Origin: Auricularia sp. M13
Lineage: Eukaryota > Basidiomycota > Agaricomycetes > Auriculariales > Auriculariaceae
NCBI GenBank assembly: GCA_037042915.1
Contig: CM073195.1
Span: 3,596,001 to 3,660,000, forward strand
Reading direction: 5' to 3'
DNA: 64,000 nt
Shown here: one piece after another, positions 23,225-34,759 of the stretch
Position numbering within the stretch: the stretch's first letter is position 1
Layout of the letters: each line of letters starts with the position of its first letter
Notes under the pieces: model-generated
Told to the model about the DNA's origin: nothing
Databases searched by the model: none
The model's input: the letters and a program-made list of their open reading frames with translations, nothing else
Position numbers and translations under genes: made by a program

Positions 23225-24826
23225 CTAGTTTGAGCTGCTATCGGAGTCATCATCGCTGAGGCTCGAGGATTCTGAGTCGCTGGAACCCGACGAGTCCGAG
23301 CTATCGTCGTCCAACACGGCGCATTCGACAGCTACCGTAGATAGCTGAGGAGCAAGCCACGATGGCACCTTGGCATCAACGAGCTCGACTTTGAGAGGCG
23401 CGCGAGCGTTCGTAGTGGTTTCTTCGGATAGGTGCTGCTTGCGCGCTCTCACGAACTGGACCAACGCCTCGGCGATGTCGTCTTTGAGAGTAACGCCCCG
23501 CAGCTGCAGCACGTTGAGCGCCGGTAAGGATGGCGGCGCCAGCGTCGAGAAGAATGCTGCATGGACGTGCTCGCAGTCCTGCAACACGAGGCGCTGCAGA
23601 TGCGAAAGGTGGCTGAGGTCGGTAGCTGCAGTTGTTGACAGGCGGCAATCGTCATACCGACACACAAGGTGGATGGTTTCGAGGCGCAGGTCCGAAGATT
23701 GCAAGTACTGGGAGAGCGGCGACGTATCCAACGTGTCGATTTTGAGATGGCGCAGTTTGGGTGTCTGCAGGCCAGTGGCCCAAGCGGGAAAGAAGCGGAG
23801 GTCGCCTTCCATGTCAAGGGACGAGAGTTCGGGAAGTGTGATGGGAGGGGGCGCAACGATATGCTGGGTCTGTTCTGTCGGGAACCATATGCGAAGCGTT
23901 TGCAGGAACGGCGTCATGCGTAGCAGTTCTTCAACGGCGTCAATGGGAACACTGACAGCGTTGATCGAGAGATAGGTAAGCGCAAGCATGGGCTCGCGCG
24001 CCACCACGAATATTCTGTGGGCCGTAAGCCGGCGAAGAAGGGGGCAGTATGGAAGGTATGTCGGTGGGCGCGACGTCCATCTCGGGTTGTCGTCGCCACA
24101 ACACAGTACGTCGAGCTCCTCCAAAATCGGCGTAGGAAGGCGAAACGCGCCGAGTCGTTTGGTGACTCCACGAGGAAGCTGCACCTGAAATCGTTTCCAG
24201 CGTGCCGTATGCGCCGCTAAGAGATCGAATATATTGTGGAAGAATGGCGACCCGTCCCAACGCGACAGGGAAGATGAGCACCAGTCCAGCATAACGTCTA
24301 CTGGGCGAGATTTCGAGCGCTCCAAGACATCCTTGACGTAGAGATACAACTGTTTGCCAACTTTGGAGCCTGCCGCATCGATAGCAGGTACACCGACATA
24401 TGTCCAAAGTTCTGCAGTGTCCAGAGCAAGAGAGCGCCATCTTCTGCAAACAGCGCTCAGGGTAAACGGTACGAGCGCGCGGGAGAGGTTGTAAGACCCT
24501 TGGTGTCCATCACGCCACAGACTGTCGGGTTGGCGGCACTGCTCGAGAAAAATTGCACGCAATAGCTCGAGAGGGAAAGCGTCCAAAATGCAGCGGACGA
24601 CGATGCCACGTTGGTCACGGACGTTGCGCTCGAGCCTGGCAGATTTCTTCACTAGCGTGTCGAGCTCTGGCTGCAGAGCGTCAATTTCGGCGCGCGCTCG
24701 TCGGGCAGTCGCTTTTGCTTCGTCCAGCGCGGCCTTTACTGCGCGCCGCCGCTCTTCGGTTTGGATCAGAGCCGATACATCTACATTCAGTTGGACCCGA
24801 GCGCTCTGACGAGCTGAAGCTGCCAT
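23225..24826 (-). CDS. F-box domain protein with N-terminal coiled coil
   Basis: Single exon, 533 residues. Residues about 20-75 form a heptad-rich coiled coil (RRRAVKAALDEAKATARRAR). DAFPLELLRAIFLEQCRQP and LVPFTLSAVCRRWRSLALD with ELWTYVGVPAID make the F-box-like segment shared with the genes at 14-1426 and 44819-46480. A leucine-rich half follows, and the C-terminus is a Ser/Asp-rich tail. The phrase SRPVDVMLDW has clear counterparts in the two paralogues. Predicted SCF substrate adaptor; target unknown. Confidence 0.78.
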   Translation of the reverse strand: MAASARQSARVQLNVDVSALIQTEERRRAVKAALDEAKATARRARAEIDALQPELDTLVKKSARLERNVRDQRGIVVRCILDAFPLELLRAIFLEQCRQPDSLWRDGHQGSYNLSRALVPFTLSAVCRRWRSLALDTAELWTYVGVPAIDAAGSKVGKQLYLYVKDVLERSKSRPVDVMLDWCSSSLSRWDGSPFFHNIFDLLAAHTARWKRFQVQLPRGVTKRLGAFRLPTPILEELDVLCCGDDNPRWTSRPPTYLPYCPLLRRLTAHRIFVVAREPMLALTYLSINAVSVPIDAVEELLRMTPFLQTLRIWFPTEQTQHIVAPPPITLPELSSLDMEGDLRFFPAWATGLQTPKLRHLKIDTLDTSPLSQYLQSSDLRLETIHLVCRYDDCRLSTTAATDLSHLSHLQRLVLQDCEHVHAAFFSTLAPPSLPALNVLQLRGVTLKDDIAEALVQFVRARKQHLSEETTTNARAPLKVELVDAKVPSWLAPQLSTVAVECAVLDDDSSDSSGSSDSESSSLSDDDSDSSSN

Positions 24827-25225
24827 GTCCCCGATGCTACGCCGCGAAGAAAACGTCCGGCGCGTAAGGGTTCTGGTCGTGGGAACGGAAGAAAAGTGCC
24901 TTAAAGTTCCGCCCAGCGCTCACGCCTCCCGTCCGCACCCATTTCAGGTCAGAATGCATCTTGTCGCGGGAGGGTCATACCTTCTGCCTCATTTTACACC
25001 TTGATCTTCTTCACCCGCTGGTTTCGGCAGATGCGGCCATTTAGAGAGAAATGTGAGTACGCTCAAGTTCAGCCTGCTCATTTCGACCAAGATTGTACAC
25101 GCTGGTCGGAACACCATCGCTCTGTAAATGTGAATCACAGGCGAGTATGAGGGACCCGAGTGTGTACATTTTCGTTACTCCGAACGACAGTACATTGATT
25201 GTGATTGAACCCGTCAACAGAACCT

Positions 25226-26233
25226 TCACATAAAATCCTCCTCCAATTCTCTCACGCTCTTCTTCGGACCTTGATCTTCTTCCGCGTAATCGGCTTCGCC
25301 AGAGAATAGTGAGTCATACGAACGCGCTGCTTTCTCCGCCTCCCGCGCACGAGCTAATTCAAGCTCAGCCTTTTTCTGAAGGGAGATGATAGTCAGCGAG
25401 GTGATAGGGGCAGTTACAAGAGGAACAATAGACGAACCTTCGCGGCAGCTTCCTTGCGCCGTTCAGCGGCCTCTGTCTTCAACCGCTCGACGCGCTCCGC
25501 CTCGTGGTCGACGACACGCTCCGTTTTGGTCTTGTTGAGTCGGTTAACGATGGCGTTCACCCGCGTCTCTACATGGACTATCATGGGGTGAGTGTTCGAC
25601 CCGAAGGATAAAGAGAGTATTGATACCTCGTTTTACCTGGGAAACGTGAGCTCGAGTGATGGACAGCGGAGAACGGAAATGTAGCGCACCCGTTTCTCAT
25701 TGTGGAAGGAAACCTGTCCAGTTGCCATATCCCCAGTTTTCTAACACGAGTCTGAGCAAGAAGAGAAAACAAAAGAGGAAGCGAGGAGGCACCTTGAGAT
25801 TATCCGCCGGCGTATAGATGATGGTAAGATTATCCTTCTTGTTGCCTGTCAATCAATTACCAATATGCGAGTACTGCTGCACGTTTCCACGCACCCTCGA
25901 TACTATTGGCCTTAACAAGCTGCGCACAGTCAACGAGCACCTCCTTGGGAATATTCTCCCAGGAAGGTATCGAGGGCGGCAGTCGGACATATACATGGGC
26001 CGAAGAAAGCTTGTCGACGTGGAACCAAACGTCCTGCGGCCAGGCGTACTTGATTAGGTCCTCGTCTGCTCATCTGAGCAGTCTTGCGCAATGCGGAGGA
26101 GGCTCAGCGTACTTTCGACCTTGTCGCGGCCCATGTAGATCGTCACGGGCGGATTAACAGCTGATTTAGTGAGTGATTGTAGCATAGGTACCAGTGGTAT
26201 CTGCTTACCGGTAGATGTGAAGAACAGTACCAT
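25226..26233 (-). CDS. CCDC25 homologue (NFACT-R domain protein), eight exons including a 10-nt exon
   Basis: Exons 26233-26209, 26160-26113, 26065-25895, 25845-25793, 25740-25690, 25636-25627, 25577-25438 and 25375-25226 join in frame to 215 residues, close to the 208 of the human protein. [58 protein letters not shown] and [12 protein letters not shown] follow CCDC25 almost throughout, and the C-terminus is the expected charged coiled coil ending in DFM. Every intron is 47-62 bp with GT-AG ends. The sixth exon is only 10 nt (coding VKR plus one base). The human protein is reported as a membrane sensor of extracellular DNA; the fungal role is not known and may concern ribosomes, as for other NFACT-R proteins. 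Confidence 0.88.
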
Positions 26234-27050
26234 CGCGGGTGGCGGAAGAGGAGGTTGAGCGCTTATCGGCCCGGGCCGACGAACCTAGTCTCCTTTCCCA
26301 CGCTCTCACCTCTCAATTGACGCCGATGCTGAAGAGTCGCGCAAGCAAGTCGCCGACTCCGACTTGGCATACTTACGTGGAATTCAGCTGCAGCGCATGC
26401 TCGACTCGAAGAGGCTAGGCTCGCGCCTGTCAATTTGCAGTACTTATATCGGTCTGCGGAGGGCTGAGACGGATTTTGGGCTCGATGCCCGACATTTCTA
26501 TTGCCTGTCGATCAAAACTGCGCAGCGCATTCTCTGAGATATGGCAAAAATCGGCTGTCACCATGCGTCTGTACCATTCCGCTACGGTTTTGCGTACGCG
26601 TTCTTCGGCTGCTTCTGCCGAGTAAGCCCTAAGCGCCTAAGCCACTGGCCAGCTCGCGGCTTCCCCGCAGTGTGCGCAAGCCTCTCGGAGCCACTCGGAC
26701 ACGCAAGCCCCTCGGAGCCACCGGACAGCGGCTTGGGCGACTCGCGGCCCGTGGCACACTCTGTGTCCAAGCTCCGAGGGAAAATTCTCTGCGTACGGGG
26801 ACAGACTCGGACGTCATTGGGTACGTTATTGTGAATAATTTTACACCTTTCGAGCTGAGCTCATGCCGTATAACTCGCGTCAGACTCAGCTCGGAGTTCT
26901 CGCGAGGTGGATCCTACGTCAGCCTGCTGACGAGATTTGCAGCGCCAACGAATTCGGCTTCTGGCATGCTGCGGAGCACAAACCTGGCTCAAATTATAAA
27001 GTTTTCCCATGTCTCACGGCTTCCCTCTCTCGTAGAACTGTCCCAACATC
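26234..27050. other. Divergent promoter region between the CCDC25 homologue and the MFS gene
   Basis: No gene. It holds a small tandem duplication of about 27 bp (around 26677-26730, unit beginning GCAAGCC and containing TCGGAGCCA). A TATAAA at 26995-27000 lies 51 bp before the MFS start codon. Confidence 0.5.
26995..27000 (+). promoter_or_regulatory. TATA box of the first MFS transporter gene
   Basis: TATAAA within AAATTATAAAGTT, 51 bp upstream of the ATG at 27051. Confidence 0.4.
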
Positions 27051-29451
27051 ATGGAAACGACACGAACTGGCTCACCGACCGAGGCGACTCAAGGAAAGCC
27101 TGAATCACCCGGTCCGACTCCCTCGGCGGACGAGTATCTGACAGGCAAGGCCCTCTGGCTCGTCTTAATCGGCCTTCTCCTAGCCGTATTTCTGTACGCT
27201 GCATTCTCCCCGGCTATTATTTTGGTCTCCTCTCATATCAATTCCATATCCTTAGGATGGCATTGGATCAGGTCAGCCCAGTTCACCGCGGTTGGTCTGA
27301 GTCTCGAGCGCTCACCGGTGCAGACCATCGTATCCAATGCTCTTCCGAGAATAGCGTCTATATTCAACGCATTAGACGAGATCACATGGATTCCGACTGC
27401 GTTTCTTCTCACTCAAGCGTAGGTCGCACTTGCCTTCGCAAAGAGTTGTGCTGATGAACGAATAGACCATTCCTTCTCTTTTATGGGCAGCTGAACACTC
27501 TGTTCACGCCTAAATGGGTATGCATTGCGTTTCGAGTTGATCCCCGTCTGAATTCCCTTTGTACAGACCTTCCTTTCCTCAGTCTTCATCTTCGAGCTCG
27601 GGTCTCTCCTCTCCGGGGTAGCAACGTCCGTCGAATTCCTCATCGTCGCGCGCGCCATTCAGGGAATTGGTGCTGCTGGCATCTTTGTCGGCACGATGGT
27701 ACGCCTATACTCATTTGTTCCAATTGTATACTAAGGTCTTTCTTGCAGGCGATGACGGTAGATGTCATTCCCCTCAAGGATCGTCCCAAGTTCTTCGGTT
27801 TCTTCGGTGCACTCTTCGGCCTCAGCGGCATCCTTGGGCCTTTGATTGGCGGTGCTTTCGTGGACCACGTTTCTTGGAGGTGGTGCTGTGAGTGTACTTC
27901 ATCTACCGTCCCCTCTCGATCTCATGAACAATGTACAGTCTACATCAACCTGCCACTAGCCGTCCCGACGTTCTGGTTCTGTCTGCAATTTCTCCACGCG
28001 AAGCCTCCCATGGCAGACCGTATAAACCCTCCGGCTCCCCGGAATCCCAGCCAAAGTCGTGGAACATTCGTGGTTAACAGATTCTTCACGAAATTAAGGA
28101 AGCTCGATGGGATAGCCTGCATCCTATCCTTGGGTTGCACCACTTCTCTTGTAGTACGTGTTTTAGAAATTTATCGACTGCTAAAGCTCATATCGTGCAG
28201 TTGGCTCTGCAGTGGGGTGGTGTCGAGAAGCCATGGAACTCTGCGGACGTCGTCGCCGTAAGCATGGTTTGCTGTTGATCGACCCATCTCACATCTCGTA
28301 GACGCTCTGTGTTTCTGCCGTGACTCTGGCTCTCTTCATTGCGTGGGAGCGATATAAGGGCGATGAGGCGCTCGTGCCCCTCAAGCTGTTCAAGAATCGA
28401 TCTCAGGTTGGCGCATCACTCGCGGGAATGTTTGCCCGGTGAGTCATCTGTACTCGCGCGCTTCAGCACACTCCTTACGCACCAGTAGGATGGCTTTCTT
28501 TGTCGCTATTTACTACTTGCCGCTCTACTTCCAGGCAGGTAAAAGCCATAGCCCTACCAAGTCGGGTATCGACATGATCCCGCTCACGATATCCGTCGTC
28601 CTAACCTCTGCCGTTGTGGGCATGCTCGTTTCCGTATGTTCCAATGCTTTAATGATATTCGCATGCCTGATCCATCTCTTCATCGCGCAGAAACTTGGCC
28701 GCTATTGGTACTTCATTGTCTTCGGTCCATTCGTTAGCGCCGTTGGATATGGCCTGGTCTTTATGATGGACGAGCATGCAAGCTGGAGCAACATAATCGG
28801 GTACCAGTACGCATCATTTGGATTTTTTCAGCCTCCGTCGTAAGTTAACATCATTCAGGATTCTCATGGGAATCGGTATCGGGTGCACCCTGCAGACGAC
28901 GGTGCTCGCAATACAAGCAGATACCGAAAAGGCGATGATCCCTCAAGCGACTAGCGTCCTCACCTTTTCGCAGTTCGTCGGCGGTATCGTTTCTCTGGCC
29001 ATCGCCGGGTGCGTCCTCCCTCTCACTACAACTACGTCAAGCTAATTAACTTGCTATCTCGTGCAGCGGCATCTTCAAGACCAAGCTCGTGAGCGGCCTG
29101 CGTGAATTTGCACCTGATGCGCCTGCCGAGGTACGCTCCACCTTACCCTGCTGTCGTACGATGTTATTGACATCAACTGGCCAGCTTCTCCGTAAAACCG
29201 TGGAAGCTCTCAACCTCCTTCCACCAGACCAACACCCCGGCGCCGTGCATGCCTACGTCAAGGCAGTCCAGTGGTCGCTCGCGCCACTCGGGATTGCATC
29301 CAGTATCTGCACGTCGCTGAGTGCGTTGATGATACGGAATCTCAGCGTACACAAGGAGGAAGCCCCCTCGGGCAGCGAACCTGCGGCGTCTCGTGCGACA
29401 CCTGATCAAGATATCGAGGCGCAGAAGTTAGTCGCGGAGAAAGAGGCGTAA
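27051..29451 (+). CDS. MFS drug:H+ antiporter of the DHA2 (14-TMS) type, copy 1
   Basis: Fourteen exons join in frame to 575 residues: 27051-27193, 27256-27271, 27324-27418, 27466-27517, 27567-27698, 27749-27887, 27939-28153, 28201-28257, 28302-28438, 28489-28633, 28691-28806, 28859-29008, 29067-29130 and 29185-29451. MALDQTIVSNALPRI is the conserved first-helix motif, GLSGILGPLIGGAF is antiporter motif C, and WRWCFYINLPLAVP is typical of 14-helix transporters. The second exon is 16 nt. Long hydrophobic helices continue to NLSVHK, and the cytoplasmic tail is acidic. It probably exports small toxic or secondary compounds from the plasma membrane. A paralogue with the same intron layout lies inverted at 48924-51338. 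No biosynthetic core enzyme sits next to it. Confidence 0.85.
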
Positions 29452-31066
29452 CGGAAGCGGTACCTTCTCATCATGAATTTAGTATATTGTAATGTAATAC
29501 CTAGCTATAGACATAATGTCCACGATACCAACCACGCATACCTGAAGTACTTGTGTGGAGAGTTTGTAACGTCTCGGCGTGGTTTCGGTCAGAGCCGTCG
29601 GATGGGAACTCTTCCGATTCAAACGCGATCGCACAATCCCTTTCTCAAACTTACATCATCGGGCAATTCAGACTTGCCTGCACCCTGGTGGTGCAAACTG
29701 AGAATACAGCTAGTGGATGGCGAGAGGCGTTGACCCCCGTCATGCACTTGCTGGTTCTGTGAGTCTCATTCCATTTGGGGATTATGAGTCTTAATTGGCG
29801 CATTTATTCCGCACAACTCTCCCACTGTCCAGGACACTTCTCAGAGCCTGAGGTGAAAATTTTGATAAATCATTTACTTTATGCCAGCAGAGCATGCCTG
29901 ATTAATTTGGGCTGAAATTCGGAGTAAGTGTTCTCAGACAGTGAGAGTTGGCTGTGCGCAGTGAGAGATGCTGCACCACGGCAGTGATCCCAGCACGGCG
30001 GCTTCGGCCCGTTCCGATGTCGCCGTTGCTCCTTCCTCACGACCGTCGTCATCTAGCCGACATGCTGGCTGGATGGGCCCGTCGTTGCTGAACGGGGCTT
30101 CGCCAGCACATGCGGTATACGGCGGTGTTCGTGCAGTTTATCATGCCTACCGTCTGCTTGGTCCTGGGCACTGCTATGGGCGTCGCCGTTGGTCGCCGTC
30201 GGATGTTGCTGCTGGGGCCTGCTGCTGGAGCCCTAGCCCATCTATTCCTCATGGTGTGTGGCAATATTCTCGGCATTCAAAATGGAGATTTGGAGCTAAA
30301 CACTGCTGCAGATACAGGTGTTAATTCCAGCAATTGTGCTGCTCTGACTGTCTTGCTGACACAGCGTCGTGTATTGCCCCGTCGCCGTCAAGACCCTGCC
30401 GCTACCAACATGCGGTCTCTTACTCGCTAGTGCCGCCACTGCACCGCCGGGTTCCATGTTGCATTGTGGACGAGTGAGCTGAGTAATCGCTCTCACCCTC
30501 GTCGCCATTGCCGCTAATTGATTTTTCTGGTTGACTCACAGGTCTACAGCACTCACCGCAGCTACCAACGAGTGTTATTTCGTTCTGCTGCCTCCGCCAG
30601 AAAGCCGTATGGGTGGGGTGGCAAAATTGCTTTAGCTAGCACGTGTGTAGCATCTGTAACATTTGACTGGCCACGCTGACCATCACACGCAGTTGACTCT
30701 GTCGTAGTAGGTAAAACTGGTGCGGCATCATGATGCAGTAGGAGGATTATGAATAGACACTTTTTGATTGACTTTAAACGCTCATCGCCGCCTTAGATGC
30801 AGTCAATGAATGGGGCATTACTGGAACTTAAGGCTCGCCCTCAGCACATGCATGATTATCTGAAATGGCCGGTGTGCAGTCCCAGCGTGAGGTCCATAAT
30901 GGCGGCCTGGGGCCAAGGTCAACTCGCTTCTGTTAGCCGACGCTGGGGTGTTGCAGCCCCAAGTTTCCGTAATCGGCAGCGCCGTCTCGCGATGCTATAA
31001 AACCTCGCAGATATTCTTTCTCCGTTCAAGCTCTCTACTTTCACTCCACACTCCTTCCAATTTTTC
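29452..31066. other. Intergenic with a dispersed repeat, otherwise no gene
   Basis: Apart from the 167-bp repeat at 29616-29782, only short frames are seen. A hydrophobic frame at 30110-30430 (+) has no start context or introns that would make it a gene. A TATAAA at 30996-31001 serves the next gene. Confidence 0.45.
29616..29782 (+). repeat. 167-bp dispersed repeat, copy 1
   Basis: Starts GATTCAAACGCGATCG and ends CATTTGGGGAT. It is identical by eye, base for base and in the same orientation, to 40433-40599. No coding potential or inverted ends are evident. Confidence 0.85.
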
Positions 31067-32316
31067 ATGTCTGGTAGCGACGCGGAAACCGGCAGCCTTC
31101 CGTCTCCCAAGCCTATATCAGCGGCCAGCACGGGTGACGACACACAGGCTCGTAAGCTGGCTGTTCCGAGGGACAGTCGGCTCGACGCACTGCTCAAGGC
31201 TCAGAAGGACAAGCGGGACCGTGCGCAGACCGCGCGCGCCGAGGCGAACACTCAGAGGCGTGCAGCAATGGATGGCGCGTCGAAGCCTCCTCGGGGAGCC
31301 CCTAGGCCTGCTCGCCGCACTACGGTGAGTAGCCCTTCACCCATATCTCCACAGCCTAGATGCTGACCAGCTATTAGAGCGTGCCATGCAAACCGGTGGG
31401 CAGCATCACATGGTTTGTCGAAGGCGCAAGTGTGAGTCCTCCCATATCTTCTGCTACACTAGCTGACGGGCAATAGGCCTACGAAGACGTGGCCATGCCG
31501 ACGACCAGCTTTCTTCTCAAGCTCAAGGACCAAGGCTTCGGTGTCGTCGCCGTCGATCAGAAAGGTCTCGAGATCCCGCGCAACATGACGCACGGCGACT
31601 GTCTCGACTTCCTTGAGGCGAACCTTCCGATTCCATACCAGGCCACCGTCGCCGCCATCGAGGCCTGGAAGGATGCGCACCCCAGCTACAGGACTGCCGA
31701 TGTCCCTCCGTTCTTCCGGATCCTTGCGCAAGAGGGCAAGCGCCTCAAGCTGGTCGGAACCATGCAGCCAACTGGCGCAGACCTTCAAGCCGTGATCACA
31801 TCGGCATCCAACTGGTACGACAAGAAGCTCTTCATTAGTAAGTCTTTGCTGTTTTCCTATCAGTTCAGCCTTTAAATATTCCAAGCGTCCGGGCTCGATA
31901 TCTCCATGTACACCGAGGACGAGGTGGCGCTTTACCGTCCATGTATGCTCAAGACGCTACTAGACGGAAATGCCTCGCCTGCACCGGAGTCTGAGGAAGC
32001 CGAAGATGACGAGGAGTACGAGGCTCCAATCTCGTCCAGTACGTGTTATTTTCAGTTTTATTTTTCTGCAGCTGACAGCGTTATAGAGAAGCGCAAGCGT
32101 TCCGTCAGCGAGGCAAGTGAGCCTGAGCCGCCAGTCACAAGATCAAAGCGCAAGAAGGACGCTTCGCCGCCTGTGGACCTAACGCAGAGCGACGACGAGG
32201 CGCCAAAGGCTGGGCCCTCGGGAGCCCAGCCCACGCTTGGTACGACCACCATGCATCTCACTGGCTTCCAGTCACCTCCAAAGCGCGTTCGCAAGCGTGC
32301 TGCATACTGCCCCTGA
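31067..32316 (+). CDS. Unknown protein with nuclear localisation signals and a SUMO-interacting-like motif
   Basis: Exons 31067-31324, 31378-31431, 31477-31837, 31886-32038 and 32087-32316 join in frame to 351 residues. A basic N-terminal region (LLKAQKDKRDRAQTARAEAN) precedes a well-formed central domain of about 150 residues (SITWFVEGA, TSFLLKLKDQGFGVVAVDQ, DISMYTEDEVALYRP). Then come an acidic stretch and a C-terminus with basic clusters KKRKRS, SKRKKD and PPKRVRKRA. PPVDLTQSDDE is a good match to a SUMO-interacting motif. A TATA box at 30996 fits. The 3' end faces the TET/JBP-like gene at 32517, about 200 bp away. I do not recognise the domain; a chromatin or DNA-bound role is inferred only from composition and neighbour. 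Confidence 0.6.
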
Positions 32317-32516
32317 GCACCAGGGATGGCCCAGCGTCCCTATACCCAGCCTTATTTATGATGTCCCCCACACACACACTAATCTTCTCCACCTAATCGC
32401 TCAACACCTATTCCTACCACACTCCTTAAGCTCAACCAACGCGTTAGTGAATGTGCATTTTCTTCCTCATAAAGTCACACTATTTCCGTACCGTCGCATT
32501 CAATAGCAATAAAACT

Positions 32517-34198
32517 CTATTTCTGCATCTTCTGCGCCCAAAAATTCTGCAGCTGTTCTAGAGTCATGTGCTGCGCCATTCGCTGCTGAAGCCTTTCCTG
32601 ACCATTCTGCTTGAAACGCTTCTTCTCCGCGGTGGCCATCGAGCTAAGAGTCTTGAATCCAGCGTCCCACCAGCGGTACAGAGCACCTGCAGTGAAGAGC
32701 GTCCAAGACCGTCGAATGCCATTGCGAGCGATTGGCGTATTACCATGGCGGATCAGCGCCGAAGGGAAGAAGACCACATCACCGGGCGCGGCCTCGATGG
32801 CAACCTTGAGCTCATGCAGCACAATCAGGCCGTGTTTCTTGGCGTCGTAGTTGCCAGTTGGAATAACGAAGCGGAACTTGTCGATGGCATTGAACATGTC
32901 ATAATGGTCGGGCGCAACTGCCTGATCGCCAGTGTTCGCGCTCTCTGCGAATAGCGGAAGATTCGGATATGCAGGGAGGATGTCCGGGTTCCAGTGAGCA
33001 AGTGCAGCTGCAAGCTCGTCAGACTCCTTTAACACCTGCGGCATCCACGTCTCCATGGTGCCTGGAAATAATGAGCACGGGCGCAATGCACATGCAAAGG
33101 ACTCACGCCTGATGTGCTGTGAAAATGCACGTACAGACGGGTGCTCAGTGAATGCCTGAATGGCACCATGATACTTGTTCTTGACAGCAAGGTAGCTTGG
33201 CTCCTTCAAAGAGTTAGCAGTTAGCATAAAAGCCAGGCTTTATATGACGTGCGTACACGCTGTCCACCGCCAAATGACACGCCCCAAAATATGTGCTTGA
33301 AGACGCCATCCCACCGGTTAACTCCCTTACCCCGTCTGGCCTCTTGGTCGTCCAGTGCAACATGAAGTTCACGAAGAGCAGCGTCAAGACCTGCCACAAC
33401 TGTATCCCAGTGCGGAGCCTGTGGGCGACGTGCACGGCCTGCAGAAATGATGCCGTCGCGGTCGAGGACAATGCCAGCTGAGCTACTGCAGTCAGCCATG
33501 ATGCACGCAGCCAAGAGACGGTCGTACCTGGGATTGGTTTCCAGAATCTGATAGCCAGCATCCTTGAGAGCTTGAACGGCTGCAGGCCCAGGATCTTCAA
33601 GCACGTCGGCTGCCTGACTTTGCGGCTGGCCCGTCAGAGCCGCATGGCCCAGGGTTTGCTGCGAGACGCTCGCCCGTTGCTTCTTATTTGGGCTAGCACT
33701 GGTGCTGACTGTACGCTTGCGCTTTGCAGCGTTCACATACCCATTGTCAGGCCAAAGATCGTGGGCGGACACGGTCGACTGGACGGTGCTGGCGCCGCTG
33801 ACAACGGCCGAGGTGAAGGCTTCACTCAGGCTGTTGCTGCCAGCGCGAACGCCACGGCGCTGTTTATGATGGGCGACCGATTCCTTGCGCCGCACAGGCT
33901 TGATAGCCGAACGCTGAGCTCCTGCGTGAGCCGTGCATTCGTGTCAGTGGGCAATGCGTGTTGCAGGCATTTACGCACCTGTGGAATTCCTCTGAACCTG
34001 TTGACGTCCACGGGCATGCACTACAGGGGCAGGAGTTGAAACACGCTTGAAGCGCGTCTTTGCCGATGGTGGACCGGTCCCCGCCTCGTAGCGGATGTCG
34101 GCCACATCCTCTTCTGGGTTGGCGCCCTCGCTGCGCTCTACTGCAGCCGCCACAAGGTCCTTAAGCCGAATGTCAGAGTGGCAAAGCATGTATTCCAT
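32517..34198 (-). CDS. TET/JBP-like 2OG-Fe(II) dioxygenase
   Basis: Exons 34198-33979, 33921-33257, 33203-33107 and 33061-32517 join in frame to 508 residues. The C-terminal catalytic part has PDHYDMFN, giving the metal-binding HxD (H-Y-D), then FVIPTGNYDAKKHGLIVLHE and GDVVFFPSALIRHGNT with the distal His, followed by the Arg expected to hold 2-oxoglutarate (NGIRRSWTLF). This order matches the large basidiomycete TET/JBP family that oxidises 5-methylcytosine or related bases. The N-terminal half is basic and Ser-rich with an NLS-like KRKRTVS and KKQRAS. In other mushrooms such genes expand together with transposons, and here a DDE integrase gene lies 2.6 kb away. Activity is inferred from family. 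The start may lie further upstream, because an acceptor precedes the ATG. Confidence 0.68.
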
Positions 34199-34759
34199 TC
34201 TGAGCTAGGCATGTTAGCCAAGATAGTAGGGTATCAGTTAAAGGCGCACCTCCTGACTTGGGTGTCGATGTTGGTTGTGGCGGAGGCTCTGATGCTGCTG
34301 GCAACGGGCAAGGACGTTCTAAGGTAGGAGCAGAGGGGCAGCCTTAAAGGGCGCAACCACGCTCAACTACCACGGGAGGTAAGAGGATCAGAACGTTTGT
34401 AAGGTGCCTTGAACGCACAGGCAGTGGGTGAGTGTTGAGTGACACGCTTTAAGCTCCGATATCGGCTTTTGCCCGCCGCAAGCCATTGGCCATATCCGCT
34501 ACATGCCTACCTACACCCCGAGAGCTCCGCTACACATGCGTTTGCTCTCCGACCATGTCGTCGCACTCAACCCCAGCATCCAGGCTGTTTCTCATCGAGT
34601 GTGAGACGCCGTGCACAGCCTGGGTGTGAGCATGGATCAAACGGTTGGTGCTCCCAGGCTATCCCATCCACCTGCTGACGCCGTACCCACGCAGATTGCT
34701 CGCCGTGACAGACTTCGACACGGAGCGTCAAGCCTCGCCGCGCCGCGAGCGTCCGCATA

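Noticed and set aside
27051-29451. Secondary-metabolite cluster around the MFS gene
   Set aside because: A transporter is present, but no polyketide synthase, NRPS, terpene synthase or P450 lies nearby; the only tailoring-type oxygenase is at 53.8 kb next to PRMT3.
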